Notes: a model not told the origin generated them from the letters alone. DNA of 64,000 bases from Candidatus Poribacteria bacterium (GCA_958295815.1 OY282374.1:4554682-4618681); one strand, 5' to 3'. Positions 33,292 through 42,245 are shown, counted from the stretch's first letter. Translations and numbers: made by a program.

Positions 33292-33505
33292 ACGGCACAC
33301 GGAGTGTGCCTACTACTTTTAAGGAGGGGTTACAAACCCCGACAGCGATAGACGGCACACGGAGTGTGCCTACTACTTTTAAGGAGGGGTTACAAACTTC
33401 GCCAGCGATAGACGGCACACGGAGTGTGCCTACTACTTTTAAGGAGGGGTTACAAACTTCGCCAGCGATAGACGGCACACGGAGTGTGCCTACTACTTTT
33501 AAGGA
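33292..33505. repeat. 60-bp tandem array, four copies
   Basis: The exact period is 60 bp. Each unit has the palindrome GGCACACGGAGTGTGCC, then TACTACTTTTAAGGAGGGG and a TTACAAAC segment. The last copy is partial. It gives open frames on both strands that are not genes. Two more palindrome copies lie at 34968-35040 after the next permease gene. Confidence 0.92.
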
Positions 33506-33592
33506 TTTACTATATATTTCCTCCCGATACCATAAACCCGATTCCCGCTATAGCGTCTAATAAAAAAACTAAAAAAATATTCAGGAGAGGTC

Positions 33593-34894
33593 ATGCATAT
33601 AGTCGAAGGGATATTGATCGGTATCGCGGCAATTCGTGCGAACAAAATGCGTTCCTTGCTGACAATGCTCGGAATTATTATCGGGGTCGCGGCAGTCTTG
33701 GCAATGATAGCCATCGGTGACGGTGCCAAGGAAATTGTGGTACAGGATGCACAGAAACTCGGCGGTGCGAATCAGTTCACCATGTATCGTACGTGGTACA
33801 AGCGGATAAATGACAGATGGGTCCGTAACCGTAGTAGTGAATATATGGAATACGGAGATGTATTGGCGATCGAAGCAGAGTGTCCATCTGTGAGTGCTGT
33901 TACACCGAGAATTCCAGATTGGAAAGGCGTGTTAATCCAAGCAGCGGACGGTGCTGAAACGCGGGCAGGCTGGAACGGTGTAGATGCAAGCTATAAAACC
34001 GCAATGGATTGGAACATCAAAGAGGGACGTTTTATCACTGACGCAGATGTTGAAAACGCAACGAAGGTCTGTGTGCTGGGTGAAGAGGTTGCTACCGCGC
34101 TATTCGGAAACAAATCGCCTTTGGGACAAGAAATTAAAATCGCAAGAGGAGAAGACCATCGCGATCGGTGGGGTCGCAAAGAGGGGAAACGATCTACAGA
34201 ACGTTTCACGGTTGTTGGCACGCTCATGCCGAGAGGTAGGAGCCTCCGATTCGGGTGGAGTTTCGACAATCTCGTTTTTATGCCACTCTCTACATCACAA
34301 GAACGTTTCACCGGCAATGACAGGATCCAAGATATTGTTATTTATGCGCATACCGTTGACGATGTTCCGAAGGCAATTGAAGAGGTAAAAGCCGTCATCA
34401 GAAAACGGCACAATAATCGAGATGATTTCATCGGCATCTTTGAGATGCAGGCTGGCATGGCGCAATTAGAGAAAATTAGTAAGGTTATTAAGATCGCCTT
34501 AGGTAGTATCGCAGGATTTTCGCTTCTCGTGGGTGGTATCGGTATTATGAACATGATGCTCGTCGCTGTCACCGAACGTACTCGCGAAATAGGACTTAGG
34601 AAGGCACTCGGTGCGAGACCTTTGGATATCCTACTTCAGTTCCTAATAGAGGCAGTGATGCTGTGTGGTGTAGGCGGCGCAATCGGCATTGGATTGGGCA
34701 TCTTTGCTGGTGAAGGTATGGCAATGCTCGCTGTCAAGATCGCTAAAATTGTCCCCGAATGGCCCTCGGTTATCTCAACCCAGTGGATTCTAATTTCCGT
34801 ATCATTTTCTGCGGTGATTGGTATCTCGTTCGGGCTGTACCCGGCGATAAAAGCCTCATCGCTTTCTCCTATTGAGGCATTACGTAAGGATTAG
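33593..34894 (+). CDS. FtsX/MacB-type ABC permease, paralogue 2
   Basis: Same length and layout as the previous permease (433 residues). It has N-terminal NKMRSLLTMLGIIIGVAAVL, a periplasmic domain, and the FtsX domain with TERTREIGLRKALGARP and a final SPIEALRKD. An AGGAGAGG site precedes the ATG. The membrane regions are almost identical to those of the paralogues, and the periplasmic domain differs most (about residues 60-150), which suggests diversified substrates. No ATPase domain. A terminator follows, so it forms its own transcription unit. Confidence 0.88.
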   Translation: MHIVEGILIGIAAIRANKMRSLLTMLGIIIGVAAVLAMIAIGDGAKEIVVQDAQKLGGANQFTMYRTWYKRINDRWVRNRSSEYMEYGDVLAIEAECPSVSAVTPRIPDWKGVLIQAADGAETRAGWNGVDASYKTAMDWNIKEGRFITDADVENATKVCVLGEEVATALFGNKSPLGQEIKIARGEDHRDRWGRKEGKRSTERFTVVGTLMPRGRSLRFGWSFDNLVFMPLSTSQERFTGNDRIQDIVIYAHTVDDVPKAIEEVKAVIRKRHNNRDDFIGIFEMQAGMAQLEKISKVIKIALGSIAGFSLLVGGIGIMNMMLVAVTERTREIGLRKALGARPLDILLQFLIEAVMLCGVGGAIGIGLGIFAGEGMAMLAVKIAKIVPEWPSVISTQWILISVSFSAVIGISFGLYPAIKASSLSPIEALRKD

Positions 34895-34926
34895 AGTACG
34901 CTTATCCAACCGATATTATTCTTGTA

Positions 34927-34960
34927 GGTGCGCTTTTTATGCGCGCCTTTTTTTATTTTT
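34927..34960 (+). terminator. Rho-independent terminator after permease 2
   Basis: A GGTGCGC-TTTTTAT-GCGCGCC stem (one G-U pair) is followed by a 7-T run and ATTTTT, 32 bases after the permease stop. Confidence 0.82.
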
Positions 34961-34967
34961 GTGTTAC

Positions 34968-35040
34968 GGCACACGGAGTGTGCCTACTACTTTTAATCTT
35001 TTACATATGTTACGGCACACGGAGTGTGCCTACTACTTTA
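34968..35040. repeat. Two copies of the GGCACACGGAGTGTGCC palindrome unit
   Basis: Two palindromes of the family seen at 33292-33505, each followed by TACTACTTT, are spaced 42 bp apart just before the second sigma-propeller gene. Confidence 0.85.
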
Positions 35041-35156
35041 TGCACGATTTCTGCTTAAAAGGTTGTCTTTAATAATAGAGAGTGGGAACCGTATCCCATC
35101 CGTTGAGTGTTTTGTGGATGCAAATACGATCCAATCTGTTCGTTGGGAGGAGTCTC

Positions 35157-38069
35157 GTGGAAAGAGAAGACGATGTTCAACTGATTCACGATATTTTGTC
35201 AGGTGACGAGGCGGCGTTTGCTGTTTTGGTTCAAAAGTACCAAAAGAGCGTCCACGCGCTTGTGTGGCGGAAGATCGGGGATTTTCACCATGCCGAGGAA
35301 ATTACACAGGATACTTTCCTGAGAGCATATAGAAACCTCTCAACACTCAAGAACCCCAATCAATTTGCAGGGTGGTTGTATGTCATTGCAAATCGGCTCT
35401 GTATTAATTGGCATCGAAAACAAAAACCTAAGATGCAATCGCTGGAGGATACACCTGTGGCAGACATCGAGAAATCCTCTCATACCCATCACGTCCTGGA
35501 ACAACGGGAAAAAGAGAACACGCAGCATCGCCATGAACTCGTCAAAAACCTTCTCGAAAAACTGCCGGAAAGCGAACGTACGGTTATGACGCTTTATTAC
35601 CTCGGCGAAATGACGACGAAGGAGATCGGCAAATTCTTAGGTGTATCCGTGAACACGATAAGCAGCCGACTCCGGCGCGCACGAAACCGTCTAAAGGAGC
35701 AAGAAGATATGATACGCGAGACGCTTGGCAGCGTACATCTGCCTAAAACTTTCACCGAAAACATCATGCGGCAAATCGCTGAGATACAACCGGTAAGCCC
35801 GACGAGTAGCAGCCCCTCGGTCCCAGTGGCACTCTCTGCCGTAACAGCCATTTTTATCTTTTTCATAATGGGTGTAGGTTCTCAATACCTCGCTCGTTTC
35901 CAGAAGCCGTACAACTTGAGTGCCCAATCGGAAATCACCGTTGAAATCATTGATGCACCTATTGTCCTTAATACAAATGCGGAACCGGATTTACGGAACC
36001 AAACCGGACGTTCCGATACTATGGGTAAAGGCAAAGGCTCCGGTCCAGAAGTTTCGGAACCTGCTATGCTTGCTGCAGCGCAGGAAGAAAAGGAGACACG
36101 TCCATCAACAGACCAGCAATGGAAACAAGCCAGCGGTCCCAAAGTAGACCGTTCGGTATTAAGCCTGTTGGCAAGTTCTTGGGGAGATGTCTATGCGGCT
36201 TCATCAGGTGCGGTCTACAGATTAACACCGGGTGCGTCTGCGTGGACATTCGTTAGTTCAGTTACGCCGACCAGCTACTTGGGAACTCCTGGAGACTACC
36301 GTGGCACAGCATTGGCAGAATATAACGACGCCCTCTATATCGTTTTTGCTGACAGCGTGTTTGCTTCAAAAGATAACGGTGAAACATGGGAAAAACTCGG
36401 TGAACGCCCAAACGGACGGGTTATTGGACTTGTGGTAACGGACGACGCGTTTTACCTTGCACTTCGAAACGAGGGAATTTTCCGGTCAACAGATGCGGGT
36501 AAACAGTGGACGCCCATAAAAAATGAAAACGACAACGAAAAAATCGATGAAATAGCTGCTGTTGAAAACACTGTGTTTGTCAGGACAGACAAGGGACTCT
36601 ACCGACTGAATTCAGAAACATGGGAGAAATTGTCGATAGATACTACAAAGAGCCTTCGCTCTTTGGCAGTTTCTGGAAACGATATTTATGTCGGGACGGG
36701 TTTGGATCTCTCTATACTGGCGACCCCTGGCGGAGAGGAAGCATATAAAGAGCTACTTATGCGTCACGTCACCTCCAATACAAATTCATGGAAAATTTTT
36801 CACTCAACCGATTTGGGCGATTCGTGGACAGATATAACACCGACGAGTAATGCGTTGGAGATGAAAACCTCGTCGGGTGTTCAAGTCTTGGCGGTTGGAA
36901 AAGCCGTCATGGCATTAGGGATGGTTAGCTTCAACTCAACGGATAATGGAAAAACATGGACAGAATTTGGTCGTAATCCCGATGCGATGGGTGCACTCAC
37001 TGCCGTAGCAGTAGATGAAAATACTATCCTCAAAGCCGGACCCTTCGAGCCACAGCGTTCAATTGATGGTGGTGACTCGTGGCATCCATTTGCGGATGGG
37101 ATCGTAGGCACTGGGAGATACAAATTGGTGGCGTTCAAGAATGCACTCTACATGGATGCTGTCAGAGGTGTCATCAAATCCACCAATGGTGGCGAATCGT
37201 GGAAAAATGTTCCTATGCCTTCCAGTGAAATCACGCTGAAATCCACAGAGGCAACCGACTTTACCGAGTCACTGATTTTTCCAAAATTTACAATTGTTGG
37301 TGACACACTTTATGGCATCGCCCCTACGAAATACCGCGAGAATGCCTATCGTATTTTTCACCTCTCTACAAATAAACGTATGTTAATTCCAATCCAAGGG
37401 ACACCCCCTTTCCCCGGAAATTCTTTCAAAGCGGATCCGATGCGTCCATCGGAAAAATACCCGTCAGCATTCGCATCCGACGGCGAGACATTCTATGTAG
37501 AATACATGCGACAACTTCTTCGGTGGAAACGCGGCGAATCTGAATGGTTTAACACCGGTTTGACAGATACGGGTGAATCTCTTGACAGAGGCAATAATAT
37601 AGGTTTCAAGCTTGCGGTTTCAGGAAAAACCGTCTACGTCGGAAAACGCGAGGGACAGCTGTTTCAATCGGATGACAGTGGTGATACGTGGAACGACTTG
37701 ACTTCGGACTTACCGCTGCGTTTCGAGCGTTTCAATGCGATTGTCTTTGCGGGTCCAACGGTGTATGTTGCTACCGATGCGGGTGTTTTGACATCAGAAG
37801 ACGGCGAACATTGGCGCGTCATCACCGATCAGGCGGGTACATATACGCTTATTGATCAGATAGCCGTGTCTGGTCGGACGGTTTATGGTGCTGGTGATGA
37901 CGGGGTTTATGAATTGAATAAAAGCAATAAATGGGAAAAGATCTCGCCACAAGTGCCGGATAATGTTATCTCTCTCGTTATCAATAACGATAGTCTTTAT
38001 ATCGGGACTGAACGGCGCGGAATGTTTTATATCTCGCTTGAAAAAGCAATTGACGCTATATTAAGGTGA
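35157..38069 (+). CDS. Membrane-spanning ECF sigma factor fused to an extracytoplasmic beta-propeller (copy B)
   Basis: The GTG at 35157 is chosen because a GGGAGG site lies 6 bases upstream and because the protein then aligns from its first residues with copy A (5716-8604). The open frame extends 25 codons further upstream without support. Domains are: sigma region 2 (about 10-75), region 4 with the TTKEIGKFLGVSVNTISSR helix-turn-helix (about 128-182), one membrane helix (about 225-243, ALSAVTAIFIFFIMGVGS), then repeated BNR/Ycf48-like blades (STDAGKQWTP, STDNGKTWTEF, SIDGGDSWHPF, SDDSGDTWNDL). Total length is 970 residues. It stands between FtsX-type permease genes and directly before the sigma-clamp gene, so it may sense the envelope state that those transporters handle (inference). 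Confidence 0.88.
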   Translation: MEREDDVQLIHDILSGDEAAFAVLVQKYQKSVHALVWRKIGDFHHAEEITQDTFLRAYRNLSTLKNPNQFAGWLYVIANRLCINWHRKQKPKMQSLEDTPVADIEKSSHTHHVLEQREKENTQHRHELVKNLLEKLPESERTVMTLYYLGEMTTKEIGKFLGVSVNTISSRLRRARNRLKEQEDMIRETLGSVHLPKTFTENIMRQIAEIQPVSPTSSSPSVPVALSAVTAIFIFFIMGVGSQYLARFQKPYNLSAQSEITVEIIDAPIVLNTNAEPDLRNQTGRSDTMGKGKGSGPEVSEPAMLAAAQEEKETRPSTDQQWKQASGPKVDRSVLSLLASSWGDVYAASSGAVYRLTPGASAWTFVSSVTPTSYLGTPGDYRGTALAEYNDALYIVFADSVFASKDNGETWEKLGERPNGRVIGLVVTDDAFYLALRNEGIFRSTDAGKQWTPIKNENDNEKIDEIAAVENTVFVRTDKGLYRLNSETWEKLSIDTTKSLRSLAVSGNDIYVGTGLDLSILATPGGEEAYKELLMRHVTSNTNSWKIFHSTDLGDSWTDITPTSNALEMKTSSGVQVLAVGKAVMALGMVSFNSTDNGKTWTEFGRNPDAMGALTAVAVDENTILKAGPFEPQRSIDGGDSWHPFADGIVGTGRYKLVAFKNALYMDAVRGVIKSTNGGESWKNVPMPSSEITLKSTEATDFTESLIFPKFTIVGDTLYGIAPTKYRENAYRIFHLSTNKRMLIPIQGTPPFPGNSFKADPMRPSEKYPSAFASDGETFYVEYMRQLLRWKRGESEWFNTGLTDTGESLDRGNNIGFKLAVSGKTVYVGKREGQLFQSDDSGDTWNDLTSDLPLRFERFNAIVFAGPTVYVATDAGVLTSEDGEHWRVITDQAGTYTLIDQIAVSGRTVYGAGDDGVYELNKSNKWEKISPQVPDNVISLVINNDSLYIGTERRGMFYISLEKAIDAILR

Positions 38070-38278
38070 GTTCGGTAATAGGCGAGGTTGGAACCTCGCC
38101 AGCTGTTATTTATGGTAGATTTTAGAATTATTTAGACACTTGAATTGGCGAGGTTAGAAACCTCGCCAGCAGCACAAACTAAAAGTTTGTGGTACAGCAC
38201 ATGCAGGATGTCTATTGTTTGGATGCCCGAATAAAATATTTCCTTTTTTTAAACCTACCCTCCTGAAACTCCCCTCTT
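38070..38278. repeat. Palindromic repeats after sigma-propeller B
   Basis: Contains GGCGAGGTTGGAACCTCGCC (38080-38099), then the TATGGTAGATTTTAGAATTA tail joined to a second GGCGAGGTTAGAAACC palindrome (38108-38170), and a CAAACTAAAAGTTTG palindrome near 38176. No coding potential. Confidence 0.7.
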
Positions 38279-38284
38279 TATAAT
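38279..38284 (+). promoter_or_regulatory. Possible -10 box of the sigma-clamp gene
   Basis: A perfect TATAAT lies 25 bases before the ATG at 38309. No good -35 hexamer is seen at normal spacing. CCTCCTGAAA stands about 15 bases upstream, a sequence that also occurs in the spacer of the 8889 promoter. This is a tentative call. Confidence 0.4.
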
Positions 38285-38308
38285 CGAAGCCTAATTGGGA
38301 ATTTGTTT

Positions 38309-40054
38309 ATGCGATATGATTCGTCAATGCACATCGATCTGACAGATGAAGAACTCATCCAACGCATCCGAGATGGAAATGAGGCGGCATTTGCGCAACT
38401 CGCATCGCGCCATAGCTTCCAAATCTGGCAGTTGGTTGTTTTAAACTCTCGTCAGACCCGCGATGCCGAAGAGATTTTTCAAGACATCTGGATATCCGTC
38501 TGGGAAAATATCGGCGGCTTACGCGAAGTTAGTAGTTTCGATGCCTGGCTCCGAAAGATAGCGTACACGGCTTGCAGAAGGTACTATACTGCTAAGTCGA
38601 ACACTAATAGCGAAATCCTTCAGACAACAGAGAAACTCGCTGAAACCATCGATCAAGACGCGCTTATCGCTTTTCGAGAGATGGAACTCCAAGCAGCTGC
38701 AAGAGAAGCAGTGCATCACCTCCCTGAAAAAGTACGCGCGATCGCTGTATTCTACTACTTAGAGTCGTGGACTGTGAAAGAAATTGCGGAAGAGCTTAGC
38801 TTAGCAGTTGGTACTGTCAAGACAAGGCTGAGAGACATTCGGGGACTCTTGCGTACGGAATTTGATATTGAAGAAGTTAAGAGTGGAAAAATTATGACGC
38901 GTGAAAGAAAGGTATCCACACCGCCACGAGACAAAACTAAGGAGGGTTTTGGAATGGAATTTACTTTTGAAAGAGGTGAGCTTTTGGCGTTCTTACAGAC
39001 GCTACAAGGTATCAGAGATGGACAGTCTCTCTCAAACGTTCACATCCGCGCCGAAGAGGACAGTATTAATCTGGAAGTCGGCATCAGAATGAAGGTTGAA
39101 GGGACAGTCAAAGCGGAAGGCGCAATTACCGTCCCTGCTGAGAAATTGACAGATATCCTTAAAGAATTACCAGCGGATAAATCGATAGATTTGGTAGCGA
39201 CAGCCAACGATACGGTTGAGATTAGCTGCGGCGATGGTATCTACAAAATCATCGGAACATCTGATGAAGAATCCCAACAACCGCCTTCCATTGAAAGTGA
39301 GGTATTCTCAATTGATGGAGAGACCTTGCGTGATGTCATCCAGAAAACGGCATACGCTGCAGTATCTACAGATGACGCTCGGAGTTTCCTAAAGGGTCTC
39401 TACTTTAATTTTCTTGAAGACAGAACGGAAATCGCCGCTACTGACGGCAAGCGTCTCGCTATCGCACACTGTAAACCGTTCAATTTAAAGGCGGAAGCCA
39501 ACGGTTTTGTCGTTCCCCTTAAGGCGGTTCAAGAGATACCGAAAACCTTCCCAGAATCGGTTGAAGTGGACATCTCTGTTTCTGAAAATCAAATCCGCTT
39601 TACTGACGGAAATGCCATCTTGAAGACCCCACTTATCGGCAGAGAATATCCAGACTATCAGAAAATCATCCCTAAGACGAATGCGGGCAAAACGGTCGTT
39701 TCAAGAGACGAGATTCTGAGTGCAACGCAACGCATGGGAGAACTGTCTGATCCGAAGAACCACGCGATCTGTTTAGAAATTGATACGGAACGCATTCGAG
39801 TTTCGGCGAAGCCACCGGAATTAGGGGAAGCGTCCGAAACGGTACCTGTGGTGTCCGGCACTGGAAGTGTAATGGTCGGTTTTGATGCTCGGTTGTTGAT
39901 AGACGCCCTGTCTCACATTGATGACGAGTCGGTGTCGATCGAATTCTCGCGGGAATTAGAACCTGTGCTTATTAAACCAGTAAACGATGATGGACATATT
40001 TCTCTTGTTATGCCGCTGCGTCTGGAATCGGTTTGGTATAAGCACGAGGCATAG
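38309..40054 (+). CDS. ECF sigma factor fused to a DNA polymerase III beta sliding clamp
   Basis: One uninterrupted 581-residue frame. Residues ~10-95 are sigma region 2 (DEELIQRIRDGNEAAFAQL, DAEEIFQDIWISVWENI). Residues ~130-185 are region 4 (LPEKVRAIAVFYYLESW, EIAEELSLAVGTVKTRLRD). After a basic ~30-residue linker, residues 216-581 form a clamp of normal DnaN length (366 residues). Its hallmarks are FLKGLYFNF, EIAATDGKRLAIA, REYPDYQKIIPK and the C-terminal MPLRL of the peptide-binding pocket. The clamp normally encircles DNA and tethers polymerases. As a fusion it could place a sigma factor on replicating or repaired DNA, as T4 gp55 acts through clamp gp45. TTG at 38303 and ATG at 38327 are alternative starts. 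A Shine-Dalgarno and ATG at the junction suggest a free clamp is also made. Confidence 0.9.
   Translation: MRYDSSMHIDLTDEELIQRIRDGNEAAFAQLASRHSFQIWQLVVLNSRQTRDAEEIFQDIWISVWENIGGLREVSSFDAWLRKIAYTACRRYYTAKSNTNSEILQTTEKLAETIDQDALIAFREMELQAAAREAVHHLPEKVRAIAVFYYLESWTVKEIAEELSLAVGTVKTRLRDIRGLLRTEFDIEEVKSGKIMTRERKVSTPPRDKTKEGFGMEFTFERGELLAFLQTLQGIRDGQSLSNVHIRAEEDSINLEVGIRMKVEGTVKAEGAITVPAEKLTDILKELPADKSIDLVATANDTVEISCGDGIYKIIGTSDEESQQPPSIESEVFSIDGETLRDVIQKTAYAAVSTDDARSFLKGLYFNFLEDRTEIAATDGKRLAIAHCKPFNLKAEANGFVVPLKAVQEIPKTFPESVEVDISVSENQIRFTDGNAILKTPLIGREYPDYQKIIPKTNAGKTVVSRDEILSATQRMGELSDPKNHAICLEIDTERIRVSAKPPELGEASETVPVVSGTGSVMVGFDARLLIDALSHIDDESVSIEFSRELEPVLIKPVNDDGHISLVMPLRLESVWYKHEA
38939..38956 (+). 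promoter_or_regulatory. Internal ribosome-binding site and start codon at the sigma/clamp junction
   Basis: AAGGAGGG (38939-38946) lies 7 bases before ATG (38954-38956), in frame. Translation from here would give MEFTFERGELL and the rest of a complete beta clamp. Either the two genes became fused through loss of a stop codon, or both products are made from one message. Confidence 0.7.
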
Positions 40055-40518
40055 CCCCTATTAACATCACAGGCGTCAATTTAGCGTGCGCTATAACCAA
40101 AAACGGTGCTGATTTCTGATGGCAAGAGCACCAGCGGTGCGGAATGTGTATAGAAAACGATGTAAAATATCCATTCAAACCCCAGTGGGGTGACAGGTAG
40201 GTAGAAGAAAAACTGGAAATAAATCCATTGAGTTCTACACCTATCGCCCCTCTGGGGCTTATTGAATCTGTCCTATGCACGTTCTATACACCTATCACCC
40301 CGCTGGGGTTATAGACGACCGCCGTGTGATAGCACTCAAATGTGACAAAAAACAGACAAATTCCCTTAAATTGACCCTTATGAGGCGGTTAGAAACCGCA
40401 CCTATCGAAATCCTTTCCTCTCAAATTCCCTCTTTAATGTGAATCGGGTAAGACCTTCCACCAATTTGAAATTATTGCAACCTTTTTGCCCTTGGATTGT
40501 ATCAATATTGATGGGATC
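40055..40518. repeat. Gene-free gap with CCCCxxxGGGG palindromes
   Basis: Between 40130 and 40320 lie at least three palindromes of one type (ACCCCAGTGGGGT, GCCCCTCTGGGGC, ACCCCGCTGGGGT), two of them preceded by CACCTATC and linked by TTCTATACACC-like sequence. This layout recalls MITE family 1, which also carries paired palindromes, but no clear terminal repeats were found. No gene. Confidence 0.6.
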
Positions 40519-40735
40519 GTAAAGAATCGGGGTTACAAACCCATCCTACAAAGATGGGTAGGAAAGAATCGGGGTTACAAACCCATCCTACAAAGGGTAG
40601 GAAAGAATCGGGATTACAAACCCCTCCTACAAAGATCGGATCGTAAGGAATCGGGGTTACAAACCCCTCCTACAAAGATGGGTAGGAAAGAATCGGGGTT
40701 ACAAACCCCTCCTACAAAGATCGGAAATATACAAC
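40519..40735. repeat. Tandem array of five GGGGTTACAAACCC units
   Basis: Five units of about 40-45 bp have the core AATCGGGGTTACAAACCC then CTCCTACAAAG, with small length differences between them. It lies directly before the permease gene at 40770. Confidence 0.88.
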
Positions 40736-40769
40736 AACCAAAAATTTAATTGGGAATTTGGAGGATTAA

Positions 40770-42071
40770 ATGCACATAGTTGATGGGGTATCCGTGGGAA
40801 TCTCTGCGATGCGTAGCAACAAAATGCGTTCGTTGCTGACAATGCTCGGTATTATTATCGGTGTTGCCTCGGTGCTGGCAATGATCGCTATCGGTGATGG
40901 TGCCAAGGAGATTGTTCGGCAAGACGCACAAAAGTTAGGTGGGGCAAATCAGTTCTTCGTGTTCAGGACCTCGTACAAGCGTGAAAACAATCGCTGGGTC
41001 CGTATCCGCAGCAATGAATACCTGAAATATGGAGATGTGTTGGCAATTGAGTCAGAATGCCCAACCGTCAGGGCAGTCACGCCGCAAATCTGGAACTGGG
41101 CGGGGGTACTCATCCAAGCACAAGGTGGCACTGAAGTACGTGCAGGCTGGAACGGTGTAGATGCGACCTATACAACCGCAATGGATTGGGACGTTAAAGA
41201 GGGACGTTTTATTACAGATGAAGAGGTAAAAAACGCAACAAAAGTCTGTGTGCTTGGAGATGAGGTCGCGTCCTCCTTATTCGGTGATAAATCCCCTTTG
41301 GGACAAGAAATTAAAATCGCTCGAGACAGTGATTATTACAACCGGTGGGGACAAAAAGAGGGTCGGCGATATACTGAACGCTTCACGGTTGTGGGCACAC
41401 TCATGCCTCGAGGTACCAGTCTACGTTTCGGTGTCAGTTTCGACAACCTCGCCTTTATCCCGATATCCACCATACAAGAACGCTTCACCGGCAATGACCA
41501 GATTCCGAACATTACGGTCTATGCCGATACCGTCAAGAACGTTCCGAAGGCAGTTGAAGAGGTAAAAGATGTCATCCGGAAACGGCACAGAAATCAAGAC
41601 GATTTCATCAGTATCTTTGAGATGCATGCTGGCATGGCGCAGCTGGAGAAAATTAGTAAAATTATAAAAATCACCTTAGGTAGCATCGCGGGATTCTCGC
41701 TCCTCGTGGGTGGCATCGGGATTATGAATATGATGCTCGTTGCTGTAACGGAACGCACACGTGAAATTGGGCTTCGGAAAGCGGTTGGGGCAAAACGTCT
41801 GGACATTCTGCTGCAGTTCCTCATTGAGTCAGTTATGATGTGTGGTGTCGGGGGTGCAATCGGCGTTGGGTTAGGTATCTTAGTAGGGAAAGGTATGGCG
41901 ATATTGGCGGTGAAAATCGTTAAAATTGTTCCCGAATGGCCCGCCGTTATCTCTTTAGAATGGATCCTGATTTCGGTATCGTTTTCTGCGATAATTGGCA
42001 TCTCGTTCGGCTTGTATCCAGCGATAAAGGCAGCATCGCTTGCGCCGATTGAAGCACTACGGAAAGATTAG
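40770..42071 (+). CDS. FtsX/MacB-type ABC permease, paralogue 3
   Basis: A 433-residue member of the same group. It has N-terminal NKMRSLLTMLGIIIGVASVL, a periplasmic domain, then GGIGIMNMMLVAVTERTREI, RKAVGAKRLDILLQFLIES and terminal APIEALRKD. A TTGGAGG site precedes the ATG. No nucleotide-binding domain. The stop codon TAG lies partly in the target duplication of a MITE inserted immediately downstream (42075), so the native 3' flank of this gene has been replaced. Confidence 0.88.
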   Translation: MHIVDGVSVGISAMRSNKMRSLLTMLGIIIGVASVLAMIAIGDGAKEIVRQDAQKLGGANQFFVFRTSYKRENNRWVRIRSNEYLKYGDVLAIESECPTVRAVTPQIWNWAGVLIQAQGGTEVRAGWNGVDATYTTAMDWDVKEGRFITDEEVKNATKVCVLGDEVASSLFGDKSPLGQEIKIARDSDYYNRWGQKEGRRYTERFTVVGTLMPRGTSLRFGVSFDNLAFIPISTIQERFTGNDQIPNITVYADTVKNVPKAVEEVKDVIRKRHRNQDDFISIFEMHAGMAQLEKISKIIKITLGSIAGFSLLVGGIGIMNMMLVAVTERTREIGLRKAVGAKRLDILLQFLIESVMMCGVGGAIGVGLGILVGKGMAILAVKIVKIVPEWPAVISLEWILISVSFSAIIGISFGLYPAIKAASLAPIEALRKD

Positions 42072-42074
42072 GAT

Positions 42075-42245
42075 AACGCCAGTTTGAAAAAAATATTAGA
42101 AGCCAAGACCGACGCATATTGAGCAAAAAAGCAATAAATTCACCCAGAATGAGGAGGTTTTTAGGATCTAACCCCCTAAATCCCCCTTATCAGGGGGACT
42201 TTAATCGGAAATGCGCCTACTTTAAATATTTATCAAACTCACGTT
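42075..42245. mobile_element. MITE-like element, family 2, copy B
   Basis: A 171-bp element beginning AACGCCAGTTTGA and ending TCAAACTCACGTT, flanked by exact AGGAT duplications (42070-42074 and 42246-42250). Internally it is nearly identical to copy A at 12886 but lacks the inserted palindromic unit. It has no coding capacity. Confidence 0.82.

Noticed and set aside
33292..33505. CRISPR-like array with a 60-bp period
   Set aside because: The parts between the palindromes are the same in every unit; true spacers would differ. No cas genes are present.
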